A stretch of 64,000 bases of DNA. It comes from JAMBLL01 sp964460075. Its GTDB lineage: Bacteria; Actinomycetota; Acidimicrobiia; Spongiisociales; UBA5794. The position numbers were made by a program, and so were the translations under genes. Below, piece by piece: positions 36,218 to 44,252 of the stretch; position 1 is the stretch's first letter, and each line of letters opens with the position of its first letter. Below the pieces are notes generated by a model. That model saw only the letters and a program-made list of their open reading frames with translations, was not told where the DNA came from and did no database searches. Location of the stretch: assembly GCA_964460075.1 (NCBI GenBank), contig CAYWPC010000002.1:62001-126000 (forward strand), read 5' to 3'.

Positions 36218-37084
36218 TCACGCTTCGAGCTCAGGCTGAACGTAGGCGTAGCCGAAGCGACCCTTGATGCAGAGATGGCCGCTCGTGACCTCGTGGTCGA
36301 ATGGTGAGGTCACCTTCACGATTCTGTTGTCCTGAACGTGGAGTTCGAGGTTGCATCCAACACCACAGAAACTACAGATCGTCGTGGTGACGGACTGGAC
36401 CGATTCGTTCCACGTCCCTGCTTCGCGCATCTTGAACTCGGAGGTGAACAGCAGCGCCCCTGTTGGGCACACGCCGACGCAGTTTCCGCAGTACACGCAG
36501 GCCGAATCAGGGAGGGAGATGTCGAACTCGGTCGAGATGGTCGAGGCGAGACCCCGACCCGCGACGTCGATAGCGAAGGTGTTCTGCGCATCGGGACCAC
36601 AGGCCGCGACACAGCGGTAGCACATGATGCATTTGTCGTAATCTCGGATGTAGAGATCATCCTCGATCTTGGCTTCGCGACGTGGCCGCGCCCAGGAGCC
36701 CCAGCGGTCCGGGTCTACTCCGTAACGCTCCATGTGCCCCTTGGTTTCGTCTCCGACGAGGGAGAAGTCGACAGTTGATGCGAGTAACTCGTACACGGTC
36801 CTACGAACGTTCCGGACCCTCACAGAATCGGTCAGGATCGTCATACCAGAGGCAATCTCTCGAGAGCATGCAGGCACAAGGTTTCGCGAGTCTTCGACCT
36901 CGACGACGCACACACGGCACGAATTGAAGGGTGTAAGCGTTTCGAGATAGCAGAGTGTCGGGATTTCGATATCCACGGATGCACACGCGTCAAGTACGGT
37001 CGAGCCCTCCGGCACCGAGAAGGCCTCGCCGTTGATCGTGACCTTGACCGTTGCCGCTGCGAGGTTGGCCCTCCGATCGATCAT
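36218..37084 (-). CDS. Formate dehydrogenase Fe-S subunit (2Fe-2S, 2x4Fe-4S, and FDH 4Fe-4S domains)
   Basis: 288 residues; start overlaps the preceding stop (ATGA). Order: NuoG-like 2Fe-2S ferredoxin (Cys in CYLETLTPFNSCRVCVVEVE), a His/Cys segment, two 4Fe-4S clusters (CIMCYRCVAAC and CVYCGNCVGVC), then ICSFCGVGCNLELHV...GHLCIKGRFGYAYV, which is the 4Fe-4S domain normally opening the molybdopterin oxidoreductase chain. The protein stops just where the catalytic domain would follow. That domain is encoded by the gene at 38910-40796, so the usual FdsA/FdhA chain is split in two. Confidence 0.88.
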   Translation of the reverse strand: MIDRRANLAAATVKVTINGEAFSVPEGSTVLDACASVDIEIPTLCYLETLTPFNSCRVCVVEVEDSRNLVPACSREIASGMTILTDSVRVRNVRRTVYELLASTVDFSLVGDETKGHMERYGVDPDRWGSWARPRREAKIEDDLYIRDYDKCIMCYRCVAACGPDAQNTFAIDVAGRGLASTISTEFDISLPDSACVYCGNCVGVCPTGALLFTSEFKMREAGTWNESVQSVTTTICSFCGVGCNLELHVQDNRIVKVTSPFDHEVTSGHLCIKGRFGYAYVQPELEA

Positions 37085-38913
37085 TCAGCACCTCCGATCA
37101 ACCCGATCGAGATCGCGGACTGCACGGCGAGAGACGCCGCTTGGCCGAGTCCACAGATAGATGCGTCCCGCAGCACGGTGTCGAGATCGGTGAGGAGATC
37201 CAGAGCGGACGCGGTCTCGTTGCCTGATGTGACACGGAGCACCGCCTCGTGCTGACGTACCGTCCCGACGCGACACGGTACGCAGAGCCCACACGATTCA
37301 TCCGCGAAGAACGCGGCGATTCGGTGAAGGATTGCGGCCATATCGACTTCGGTATTCAGCACAAGTACGACACCGGAGCCGAGTCCGATGCCCCTCGCGC
37401 GTGTGTCCTCGAAGGTGAGCGGAAGATCCAAGTCCTCTCCCGTCAAAAATGAGCCCGCCGCCCCCCCGATGAGAACCGCTCGAAGTTCGCCGATGACACC
37501 GCCTGCGAGGTCTATGAGGCCGCGTACCGTCTCACCAAAGGGAACTTCGTAGACGCCTGGGCGGATCACGTTGCCCGAAAGGCAAAACAGCTTCGTGCCT
37601 GTTGAGTGTTCGGTTCCAACCTTGGCAAACGCATCGCCGCCGTCGCGAAGGATCACGGGGATGTTGGCGAGGGACTCGACGTTGTTGACGAGCGTAGGTC
37701 GCCCGAACAGCCCGGCCTCGGTAGGGAACGGGGGCTTCTGTCGCGGTTCTCCACGGAACCCCTCGATCGAGTTGAACAACGCCGTCTCTTCCCCGCAGAT
37801 GTATGCCCCTGCGCCCAGGCGGATCTCGATGTCGAAGGTGAATCCGGAACCGGCAACGTCATCTCCCAGAAAGCCTGCATTGAGTGCCTCAGTGAGCGCG
37901 CTTGCCATCCGACTATGAGCGAGTGGGTACTCGCCCCGCATGTAGATGTACCCGTGTTGAGCGCCGACGGCGAAGCCCGCGATCGTGAGGGCTTCGATGA
38001 TCGCGAATGGGTCCTCCTCGAGGAGGAGCCGGTCCTTGAATGTGCCAGGTTCGGACTCGTCCGCATTGCAGATCACGTATTTCGGCCCGCTGGCACCCGC
38101 TACGGCTTCCCACTTGACACTGGAAGGGAACGCGGCACCTCCACGACCTAGGAGCTTGCTGGCTGTGACTTGGCCAACGGTGCCCATCGGCCCGAGGCTG
38201 ATCGCGCGCTCGAGGCCGACGTAGCCGTCGTGCTGCGTGTACGAAGCAAGCGTTGGCGTCGTGCCGGAGCCGGTACGTCTCAAGAGGGGTCGCGTCCGGC
38301 TGCGGCTCGGTGCTTCATCAATCGAACGAGAAGCCGAACCTGTCGTGAGAACCTCGACGACTTGGCCCCACGGCGCTGGGGCGAGTACGACGTTCGTATG
38401 TCCTGCAATTTGGATGTAGGCGGCCGATCCGTGCTCGCACTGGCCCAGACACGGCGATCGAATCCACAGTGCGTCACCGACCGCTACACCTGGGGCTCCG
38501 AATGACTCGGTTAGTCGTTGAAGAGAACCGTCGACACCACTCGCCTTGCATGCAATGTCGTCACACACGTAGGCAACGGTGGCCGGGCGATGTTCGGTAG
38601 CTAGGAGTTCGTAGAACGAGGCAACCCCATAGGCCTCGGCAGGGGACACAGGAATTCGCTCGGCGATGTAGTTCAATGCACCGCGACTGATCCAACCAAT
38701 GGCGTCCTGGACTTCGTGCAAGGCTGGGAGGAGGAGGTGCCTTCTGGCGCGGGCGCCGTGGAAGCCCCCGTGGGCGACGTGGTCGTCGGCCGTGGCCCGC
38801 TGCTCAGCGCCAGACCAGAGTGAGAGTGGAGGCCCAAGCGTGCGGTCGACCGCTTCTCGCTCCTCGGCGGTGGGAGCATCGGACGTCGTTTGGAAGTCGA
38901 TCGTGAACCTCAG
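37081..38913 (-). CDS. NADH-dehydrogenase-type FDH subunit: NuoE-NuoF fusion
   Basis: 610 residues if started at a CTG at 38913, four bases inside the end of the catalytic gene (CTGA). No ATG, GTG or TTG occurs in frame before a TTG at 38721, yet residues 1-64 (PTAEEREAVDRTLGPP, RRHLLLPALHEVQ) look like the conserved family N-terminus. NuoE part: CDDIACK and CLGQCEHG bind a 2Fe-2S cluster. NuoF part: GRGGAAFPSSVKW (NAD/FMN), GAGAYICGEETAL, and ESCGLCVPCRVG (4Fe-4S). It passes electrons from formate to NAD+. Confidence 0.88.
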   Translation of the reverse strand: MRFTIDFQTTSDAPTAEEREAVDRTLGPPLSLWSGAEQRATADDHVAHGGFHGARARRHLLLPALHEVQDAIGWISRGALNYIAERIPVSPAEAYGVASFYELLATEHRPATVAYVCDDIACKASGVDGSLQRLTESFGAPGVAVGDALWIRSPCLGQCEHGSAAYIQIAGHTNVVLAPAPWGQVVEVLTTGSASRSIDEAPSRSRTRPLLRRTGSGTTPTLASYTQHDGYVGLERAISLGPMGTVGQVTASKLLGRGGAAFPSSVKWEAVAGASGPKYVICNADESEPGTFKDRLLLEEDPFAIIEALTIAGFAVGAQHGYIYMRGEYPLAHSRMASALTEALNAGFLGDDVAGSGFTFDIEIRLGAGAYICGEETALFNSIEGFRGEPRQKPPFPTEAGLFGRPTLVNNVESLANIPVILRDGGDAFAKVGTEHSTGTKLFCLSGNVIRPGVYEVPFGETVRGLIDLAGGVIGELRAVLIGGAAGSFLTGEDLDLPLTFEDTRARGIGLGSGVVLVLNTEVDMAAILHRIAAFFADESCGLCVPCRVGTVRQHEAVLRVTSGNETASALDLLTDLDTVLRDASICGLGQAASLAVQSAISIGLIGGAE

Positions 38914-40796
38914 TTCTTCTGAACGTGTTCGATACGGACCGCGGTTGCCTTGAACTCGGCCGTTCCTGATTTGGGATCCCAGGCGTCGAGGGTGAGCGTG
39001 TTGACATCCGCGTCGTCTGGTGAATGTATTGCCATGAAGACGAGGCCCTTTCGCAGGCCGTGTGCAAGGCGAACGGGTACTTCAATAGATCCTCGTCTGG
39101 ACGTGACCTTGACCATCGTGCCAGCAGTGACGCCGAGAGCTACGGCTTCTTCCGGGGCAATGTCGATGACGGCGCCGTGGTGGTTGGGGGATCGGTAGCC
39201 ACTCGATTGGACGCCTGTGTTGTACGAGTCGAGGCGGCGCCCTGTCGTGAGCCTGATGGGGAAGTCATCATCGAGTTCGTCAACGGGCGGCACCCATGCA
39301 ACGTTCGAGAACGGTGCTGGGTCTTTCGGAAGCGGGTCTTCCCACAGCCATCCGTGGAGGAACAACGTACCGGGATGATCTTCGTCTGGGCATGGCCATT
39401 GCAGCCCTCCGAGCGCTTCGAGGCGATCGTAGGACATCCCTGCATGCATCGGGCTCAGGTTGCGAACTTCGTCCCAGATCTCCTCAGCGCTCTGGTGCTC
39501 CCACCCGCTACCGAGCGTCTGTGCCAGGAGCGTCAGGATCTCTACGTCGTCCTTGGCGTCACCTGGGGGTTCGATGGCCTTTCGGATGCGCTGGACCCTG
39601 CGCTCGCTCGATGTGACGGTTCCCTCCGACTCGGCCCAACCTACGGCTGCGGGGAAGACGACGTCGGCGAGTTGAGCCGTCTTCGTGAGAAAGATGTCCT
39701 GGACGACGAGATGGTCGAGACGCTCGAGCAGTTCGACGGTTCGGCCGGTGTCGGCTTCCGATTGAGCGGGGTTCTCACCAATGATGTAGAGCGCTGTGAG
39801 GTCGCCGCGTTCCATGGCATCGAACATCTGGGTGATGTGCCATCCGGCTTCGGCAGGGATGTCAGTGCCCCAGGCCGCTTCGAATCTCGCTCTCGCTTGA
39901 TCGTCAGTTACGTCCTGGAAGCCGGGGAGCTTGTTCGGGAGTGCGCCCATGTCGCCGCCTCCCTGCACGTTGTTTTGGCCACGGATGGGGACGAGACCCG
40001 ACCCGTAGCGACCAACGTGGCCGGTGAGCAGGGCGAGGTTGATGAGTGCCAGGACGTTATCGGTCGCGTTGTGATGCTCTGTAATACCGAGGGTCCAACA
40101 CAGTTGGGCTGTCGATGCCGTGGCGTAGTCGTGTGCGAGGGAGCGAATTGCTGCTTTAGGGACACCGGTTATCTCTTGTGCACGATCGAGGGTGTACGAC
40201 TCGACGTGTGCCGCAAAGTCATCGAAACCGGATGTGGAGTGTTCAATGAATGCTGTGTCGGTCAGTCCCGCGTGGATGATCTCTCTTGCCACAGCATTTG
40301 CGAGGGCGATGTCTGAGCCGACGTCGATGCCAAGCCAGACGTCTGCCCACTTGGCTGAGTCGGTTCGCCGTGGATCGATGGTGTACATTCTCGCTCCGTT
40401 TCGAACACCCTTTGCGAGATGGTGGAAGAAGATGGGGTGTGCCGAGCGCGCGTTCGATCCCCACAGGATGATGCAATCCGTGGTCTCGATCTCTTCATAC
40501 GAAGACGTCCCACCGCCTGCGCCTAACACTGCCGCCAGACCGGCGACGCTTGGAGCGTGTCAGGTGCGGTTACAGCTATCGACGTTGTTGGTGTGGAGTA
40601 CGGTGCGGGCGAACTTCTGTGCTGTGAAGTTCATCTCGTTCGTTGCCTTGGAGCAGGAGAACATGCCGGTCGCCGTCCCATTGCTACGGCGGAACCCGTC
40701 TGCTGCGCGTTGTAGTGCAACGTCCCACGTCGTTTCGACGAGGCATCCGTCGACACGGACCATCGGTGCTGTTAGTCGTTCGTATCGTGAACCCAT
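38910..40796 (-). CDS. fdhF: Selenocysteine-containing formate dehydrogenase catalytic subunit
   Basis: 628 residues with an in-frame TGA at 40560-40562 (position 79) read as selenocysteine. The flanks are CNRT before the TGA and HAPSVAGLAAVLGAGGG after it, exactly the FDH active-site context (Cys/Sec-His). The ATG at 40796 has a perfect AAGGAGGTGAG site. Downstream features: WGSNARSAHPI, IRGQNNVQGGGDMG, NPAQSE, LVVQDIFLTKTAQLADVVFP and a molydopterin-binding C-terminus (TGRRLDSYNTG). It oxidises formate to CO2 at a Mo/W-bis-MGD centre; the N-terminal 4Fe-4S domain is on a separate gene. Confidence 0.93.
40531..40562 (-). promoter_or_regulatory. SECIS-like hairpin directly after the UGA codon
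   Basis: On the minus strand, 13 bases after TGA (40562-40560) the stem GTCGCC (40547-40542) pairs with GGCGGC (40536-40531) around the loop GGTCT (40541-40537). This loop and spacing, with UGACACG just before, resemble the E. coli fdhF SECIS, whose loop contains GGUCU. It would recruit SelB for selenocysteine insertion. Confidence 0.8.
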
Positions 40797-40844
40797 CTCA
40801 CCTCCTTTCGTCGAAGGACGAGAGTACCACCACACCTTTTGGTG

Positions 40845-40888
40845 TCTGGCGTAGAGCCCCGCAACATGTTGCGCTTTCCTACGCAAGA
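40845..40888. repeat. 44-bp palindromic dispersed repeat, copy 3 (inverted)
   Basis: Begins TCTGGCGTAGAGCC and ends TTTCCTACGCAAGA around GCAACATGTTGC. Its reverse complement begins TCTTGCGTAGGAAA as in copy 2, so it lies in the opposite orientation. Flanks GGTG and CACC extend the pairing. It is 9 bases from the stop of the FDOR gene and 48 bases upstream of the fdhF start. Confidence 0.9.
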
Positions 40889-40897
40889 CACCTGGGG

Positions 40898-41377
40898 TCA
40901 GTATGCGCCGCCGAGCTTTGTGTGGTCCCAGGAGGAGATCTTGAGTGGTTCGATGATGACCGCCGTGTTCTTTGTTGCGAAACGACCGAACGTGGCTTCG
41001 AGTGCTTCGTCGTCGAGTTCGACGGGCGTGTCGCCGGTCATTGGGTATCGCGCGGCGAGACCACGGTAGATCTCAAGCACATAGGCCGGGTCCGTTACGA
41101 GTTGTGCGGTCCCACGAATCATCAGGCCCTGAAGTTCGGCGTAGGCGTGGCCGGTCTCCACAAGCACTGAGAGGCGTGGGTCACGTATCAGATTCACGAT
41201 TTTTTGGGACTTGGTGAACGACCGAAACACGATTCTTCCATCGTCGAGAACGAACCACATCGGAGCGAGATGTGGCATTCCGTCCTTGCCGATCGTTGCC
41301 AATTGGAGCACCTTGGCTCCTGTCGTGAGGAACGTCTGGATCTCGGGGTCGGTCATGGTGATGTCTTTACGTGCCAT
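40898..41377 (-). CDS. Pyridoxamine-phosphate-oxidase-like split-barrel protein (FDOR, F420/FMN)
   Basis: 159 residues. Split beta-barrel features: LQLATIGKDGMPHLAPMWFVLDDGRIVFRSFTKSQKIVNLIRDPRLSVLVE, then LMIRGTAQLV and the C-terminal SSWDHTKLGGAY, typical of F420-dependent FDOR-B proteins. Such proteins reduce or bind F420, biliverdin or FMN; the ligand is not certain here. Repeat copies 3 and 4 flank the gene on both sides. Confidence 0.85.
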   Translation of the reverse strand: MARKDITMTDPEIQTFLTTGAKVLQLATIGKDGMPHLAPMWFVLDDGRIVFRSFTKSQKIVNLIRDPRLSVLVETGHAYAELQGLMIRGTAQLVTDPAYVLEIYRGLAARYPMTGDTPVELDDEALEATFGRFATKNTAVIIEPLKISSWDHTKLGGAY

Positions 41378-41417
41378 GCCACCAAACTAGCGTCCCCAGC
41401 GCCTCGCATGTCAGGAC

Positions 41418-41461
41418 TCTGGCGTAGGAATCGGCAATATGTTGCGGAAATCTACGCCAGA
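41418..41461. repeat. 44-bp palindromic dispersed repeat, copy 4
   Basis: Begins TCTGGCGTAGGAATCGGCAA and ends AAATCTACGCCAGA around GCAATATGTTGC. This copy lies in a divergent spacer, 40 bases upstream of the FDOR start and 160 bases upstream of panB, so unlike the other copies it is not at a 3' end. Confidence 0.9.
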
Positions 41462-41621
41462 GGCCAAGGCCCACCCCGGAATAGCGCTGCGTCGTCTAGC
41501 CTTGTGTGTAGCGAACAGGGCACGGGCGACCCACGGGCGGCTGAGGCTCACCACGTTTGCGACGGATCGAGACGGTACGCAGTCCTCCAACCCTACGTGG
41601 TGGAGAGAAGGGAACCGAACC

Positions 41622-42521
41622 ATGGCCGAGGGATCACGCGCAGGGCGAATCACTGCACCAGCAGTGCTCGCGCGCAAAGGCGGAGCCAAGCTCAAGATGG
41701 TGACCGCCTACGACGCGCCAACGGCGCGCATTGCAGATCGTGCAGGGGCGGACATCATCCTCGTTGGCGACTCAGTCGCCAACGTCGTTCTCGGATACGA
41801 AGACACACTCTCTGTGTCGATGGATGTCATGGTGCACCACACCGCCGCAGTTTCGAGGACCAAACCACACGCCCTCATCGTGGGCGACATGCCATGGCTG
41901 TCGTATCACTCATCAGCCGAGGAGACCATTACCAATGCCGGCCGATTCGTCCGCGAAGGCGGTGCAAGCGCCGTAAAACTCGAAGGTGGGAGAAAACGTA
42001 TCCCGATGATCCGGGCAGTGCTTGACGCCGAGATCCCGGTGATGGGGCATCTCGGGCTCACGCCCCAGTCGGTGCATTCGATGGGCGGATACCGCGTGCA
42101 AGGCAAGGAAGCCCAAGCAGCGTACGAGATGATCTCCGATGCGAGTGCCCTTGCCGAGGCAGGCGTATTTTCGATCGTTCTCGAAGGGGTGCCTGACGTG
42201 GTCGCCGAGATCGTGACGAAGGAGATTTCGGTGCCAACCATCGGAATTGGTGCAGGGACTAAGTGCGATGGTCAGGTTCTCGTGTTTCACGACGTGACAG
42301 GACTTGGCGCAGGCGAGTACCTTCCGAAGTTCGTTCGACAGTATGCGCATCTCGCGGATGATGCTGTCGCCGCGCTCGAGGAGTTCTTCGCTGACGTCGA
42401 ATCAGGTGTATTTCCATCTGATGCTGAGACATATCACATGTCGGCTGCCTCCGAAGAGATCCTGCGAAAGCTGTCCGAGCCCTCTGATCACTTGATGGCT
42501 GACGAAGCCATGGAGGCGTAG
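41622..42521 (+). CDS. panB: 3-Methyl-2-oxobutanoate hydroxymethyltransferase
   Basis: 299 residues from the ATG at 41622 behind GAGAGAAGGG; an open frame back to 41439 runs into the repeat and is not used. Motifs: MVTAYDAPTARIADRAG, ILVGDSVANVVLGYEDTLSVSMDVM, GDMPWLSYH, VKLEGG, HLGLTPQSVH and IGIGAGTKCDGQVLVFHD. It transfers a hydroxymethyl group from 5,10-methylene-THF to ketoisovalerate in pantothenate synthesis. No panC or panD is adjacent. Confidence 0.96.
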   Translation: MAEGSRAGRITAPAVLARKGGAKLKMVTAYDAPTARIADRAGADIILVGDSVANVVLGYEDTLSVSMDVMVHHTAAVSRTKPHALIVGDMPWLSYHSSAEETITNAGRFVREGGASAVKLEGGRKRIPMIRAVLDAEIPVMGHLGLTPQSVHSMGGYRVQGKEAQAAYEMISDASALAEAGVFSIVLEGVPDVVAEIVTKEISVPTIGIGAGTKCDGQVLVFHDVTGLGAGEYLPKFVRQYAHLADDAVAALEEFFADVESGVFPSDAETYHMSAASEEILRKLSEPSDHLMADEAMEA

Positions 42522-42665
42522 AGCCCCCGTCTTGGCTGTGATCGCCGGTACGCCCGGTAGATCGCCCTTCCGAAATCGCCTTGTGGTCGCGATACTTGGA
42601 ATTGAGGTACCCGTACGATCGGTTCACCTCGACATGCGGGAAGGCATTCTGAGTCAGGAGATCCT

Positions 42666-43043
42666 ATGACAAAGCGCGCAATTGTCCTGGTCGGCATCGT
42701 GGGTGCAGCGCTGTTGCTTGCAGCTTGCTCAAGTTCATCGAACGGAGGGACCGCGACAACCACTGCGGGGGCACCATCGCCGTCGGGCGGGACCAGCGAC
42801 GTGTCCATCAAGGACTTCGCGTTCGGCCCTGGCGAGTTGACCGTCTCGGTCGGTGACACGATTACCTGGACCAATGACGAGTCAGGGATACCTCACACAA
42901 CCACGGCTGACGACGGTCTTTGGGACTCCGCGACGCTCAAGCCGGACGAGAAATATTCGTTCACCTTTACGGAGGCTGGAACGTACACATACTTCTGCTC
43001 GATTCACCCATCGATGCGCGCAACGATCACGGTCACCGGCTGA
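42666..43043 (+). CDS. Cupredoxin (plastocyanin/azurin-like) lipoprotein
   Basis: 125 residues behind CAGGAG. Signal peptide with lipobox LLLAAC (Cys21), a Ser/Thr/Gly linker and a cupredoxin fold. Type 1 copper ligands are readable: His77 (IPHTTT), Cys111, His114 and Met117 (CSIHPSM). It is an extracytoplasmic electron carrier or copper store; the partner is not evident. Its stop is five bases from the convergent reductase gene. Confidence 0.92.
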   Translation: MTKRAIVLVGIVGAALLLAACSSSSNGGTATTTAGAPSPSGGTSDVSIKDFAFGPGELTVSVGDTITWTNDESGIPHTTTADDGLWDSATLKPDEKYSFTFTEAGTYTYFCSIHPSMRATITVTG

Positions 43044-43047
43044 AGAC

Positions 43048-43596
43048 TCAGGTCCCTCTCTCGCTGGCTGGCGACCGAGTCGTTGCTGCATAGACGAGTT
43101 TGACGACGCCGTTGGTGAACTCCTTCGATCCGATCAGGGTGAGTGGCCCGTCGTATGGTCCATTGAAGAGAGGTACTCCAGAGCCAAGCACTACTGGAGT
43201 CACATAGATCTCGAGTGTGTCGATCGCGCCTTGTCGAAGGCCTGTGGTGACCAACTTCCCTCCGCCAACGACCCAGAGGCGTCGGGTTGTCCTGTCTGCC
43301 TGAGTCCTGATCGCGTCCGCCGTGAACTCCGATGAGAACGTGATGTCTGCGCCCTTGGCGACGTCGAGCTCGCGTGACGTCAGCACCTTGCAGGGGATGT
43401 CTCCATATGGCCAGCCCCATCCGAGGAGCTGTTCATAGGTGATGCTTCCCATTACCAACGCCCCGACACTCTCCGCGAACGAGTCGAAGTCATACTCCTT
43501 CGAGTTGAATGGTGCAAGGAATTCGTCCGATCCACGCTTGTCTGCTATGTATCCATCCAAGCTGACAGCGACGTATGCGATAACTTCTGAGGCCAT
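43048..43596 (-). CDS. RibD C-terminal / dihydrofolate-reductase-like protein
   Basis: 182 residues. AYVAVSLDGYIADKRGSDEFL at the N-terminus, ALVMGSITYEQLLGWGWPYG, and LWVVGGGKLVTTGLRQGAIDTLEIYVTPVVLGSG are the signatures of the RibD_C/DHFR-like NADPH reductase superfamily. Many stand-alone members are of unknown substrate. Monocistronic between a convergent cupredoxin and a divergent DUF192 gene. Confidence 0.88.
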   Translation of the reverse strand: MASEVIAYVAVSLDGYIADKRGSDEFLAPFNSKEYDFDSFAESVGALVMGSITYEQLLGWGWPYGDIPCKVLTSRELDVAKGADITFSSEFTADAIRTQADRTTRRLWVVGGGKLVTTGLRQGAIDTLEIYVTPVVLGSGVPLFNGPYDGPLTLIGSKEFTNGVVKLVYAATTRSPASERGT

Positions 43597-43673
43597 GGCA
43601 TCAACCTATCTCGTACATGTGACAGGTTTGGTCGGCGCACAGGTATCGGAAGTGACGGGGTAGGTTCATTGAC

Positions 43674-44213
43674 ATGCGAATCATCCCCGTTCTTGTTGTT
43701 GCCCTCGTGCTGTCTGGGTGCACGACGACAAGCGACTCGTTGGACACGACAACGGTTCGAAGCGCATATTCAACAGCGTCGGAAGCGATCGTCGAGGAGG
43801 GCTCATCGACTCCGGGCACGGTCAGGATGCCGCCCCAGATCTCGGGCTTCCGCGTGAAGCAAGTGCAGGTGGGAGATCGCGAGCTTACGCTTGCAATCGC
43901 AGACAATCCGGTGCTTCGCTCACAGGGTCTGATGGAGGTCACCGACCTTGAGGATCTCGACGGGATGCTCTTCTTCTGGCGCCACGACGGTGGCTCATTC
44001 TGGATGAAGAACACCGTCATCCCGCTCGACATCGTGTGGTTCAACGAGGACGGTACCTTCAGGGACCGAGCGTCGATGATCCCATGCGCCGAGGATCCAT
44101 GCAACGGTTACGTGCCCACAGGCGGCCTCGACTTTAGATACGCCATCGAGGCTCGCCCTGGCGCGCTCGACTGGATCACGTCCGCCACGGTCATCACCTA
44201 CGTCGACGACTGA
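43674..44213 (+). CDS. DUF192 lipoprotein
   Basis: 179 residues. Signal peptide ending VLSGC (Cys15), a linker of about 50 residues, and a DUF192 domain: NPVLRSQGLMEVTDLEDLDGMLFFW, FWMKNTVIPLDIVWFNEDG and AIEARPGALD. The family consists of small secreted barrel proteins of unknown biochemical role. No clear Shine-Dalgarno is seen. Confidence 0.85.
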   Translation: MRIIPVLVVALVLSGCTTTSDSLDTTTVRSAYSTASEAIVEEGSSTPGTVRMPPQISGFRVKQVQVGDRELTLAIADNPVLRSQGLMEVTDLEDLDGMLFFWRHDGGSFWMKNTVIPLDIVWFNEDGTFRDRASMIPCAEDPCNGYVPTGGLDFRYAIEARPGALDWITSATVITYVDD

Positions 44214-44226
44214 CGTTTCCTGACCC

Positions 44227-44252
44227 CCTGAGGAATTCGGCGGGCCCTCAGG
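44227..44252. terminator. Hairpin at convergent DUF192/MFS ends
   Basis: CCTGAGG (44227-44233) pairs with CCTCAGG (44246-44252) around a 12-base loop, followed by CTTTGTTC. It overlaps the MFS stop codon and lies 13 bases past the DUF192 stop, so it probably terminates the DUF192 transcript. Confidence 0.45.

Noticed and set aside
38910..40886. Two separate ORFs (40560-40886 and 38910-40529) or a broken fdh pseudogene
   Set aside because: The only interruption is one TGA in the exact Sec position with a SECIS-like hairpin after it, and sequence on both sides is intact FDH.
41439..41621. 61-residue N-terminal extension of PanB
   Set aside because: It begins inside repeat copy 4 and has no family similarity; the ATG at 41622 has a ribosome site and the normal N-terminus.
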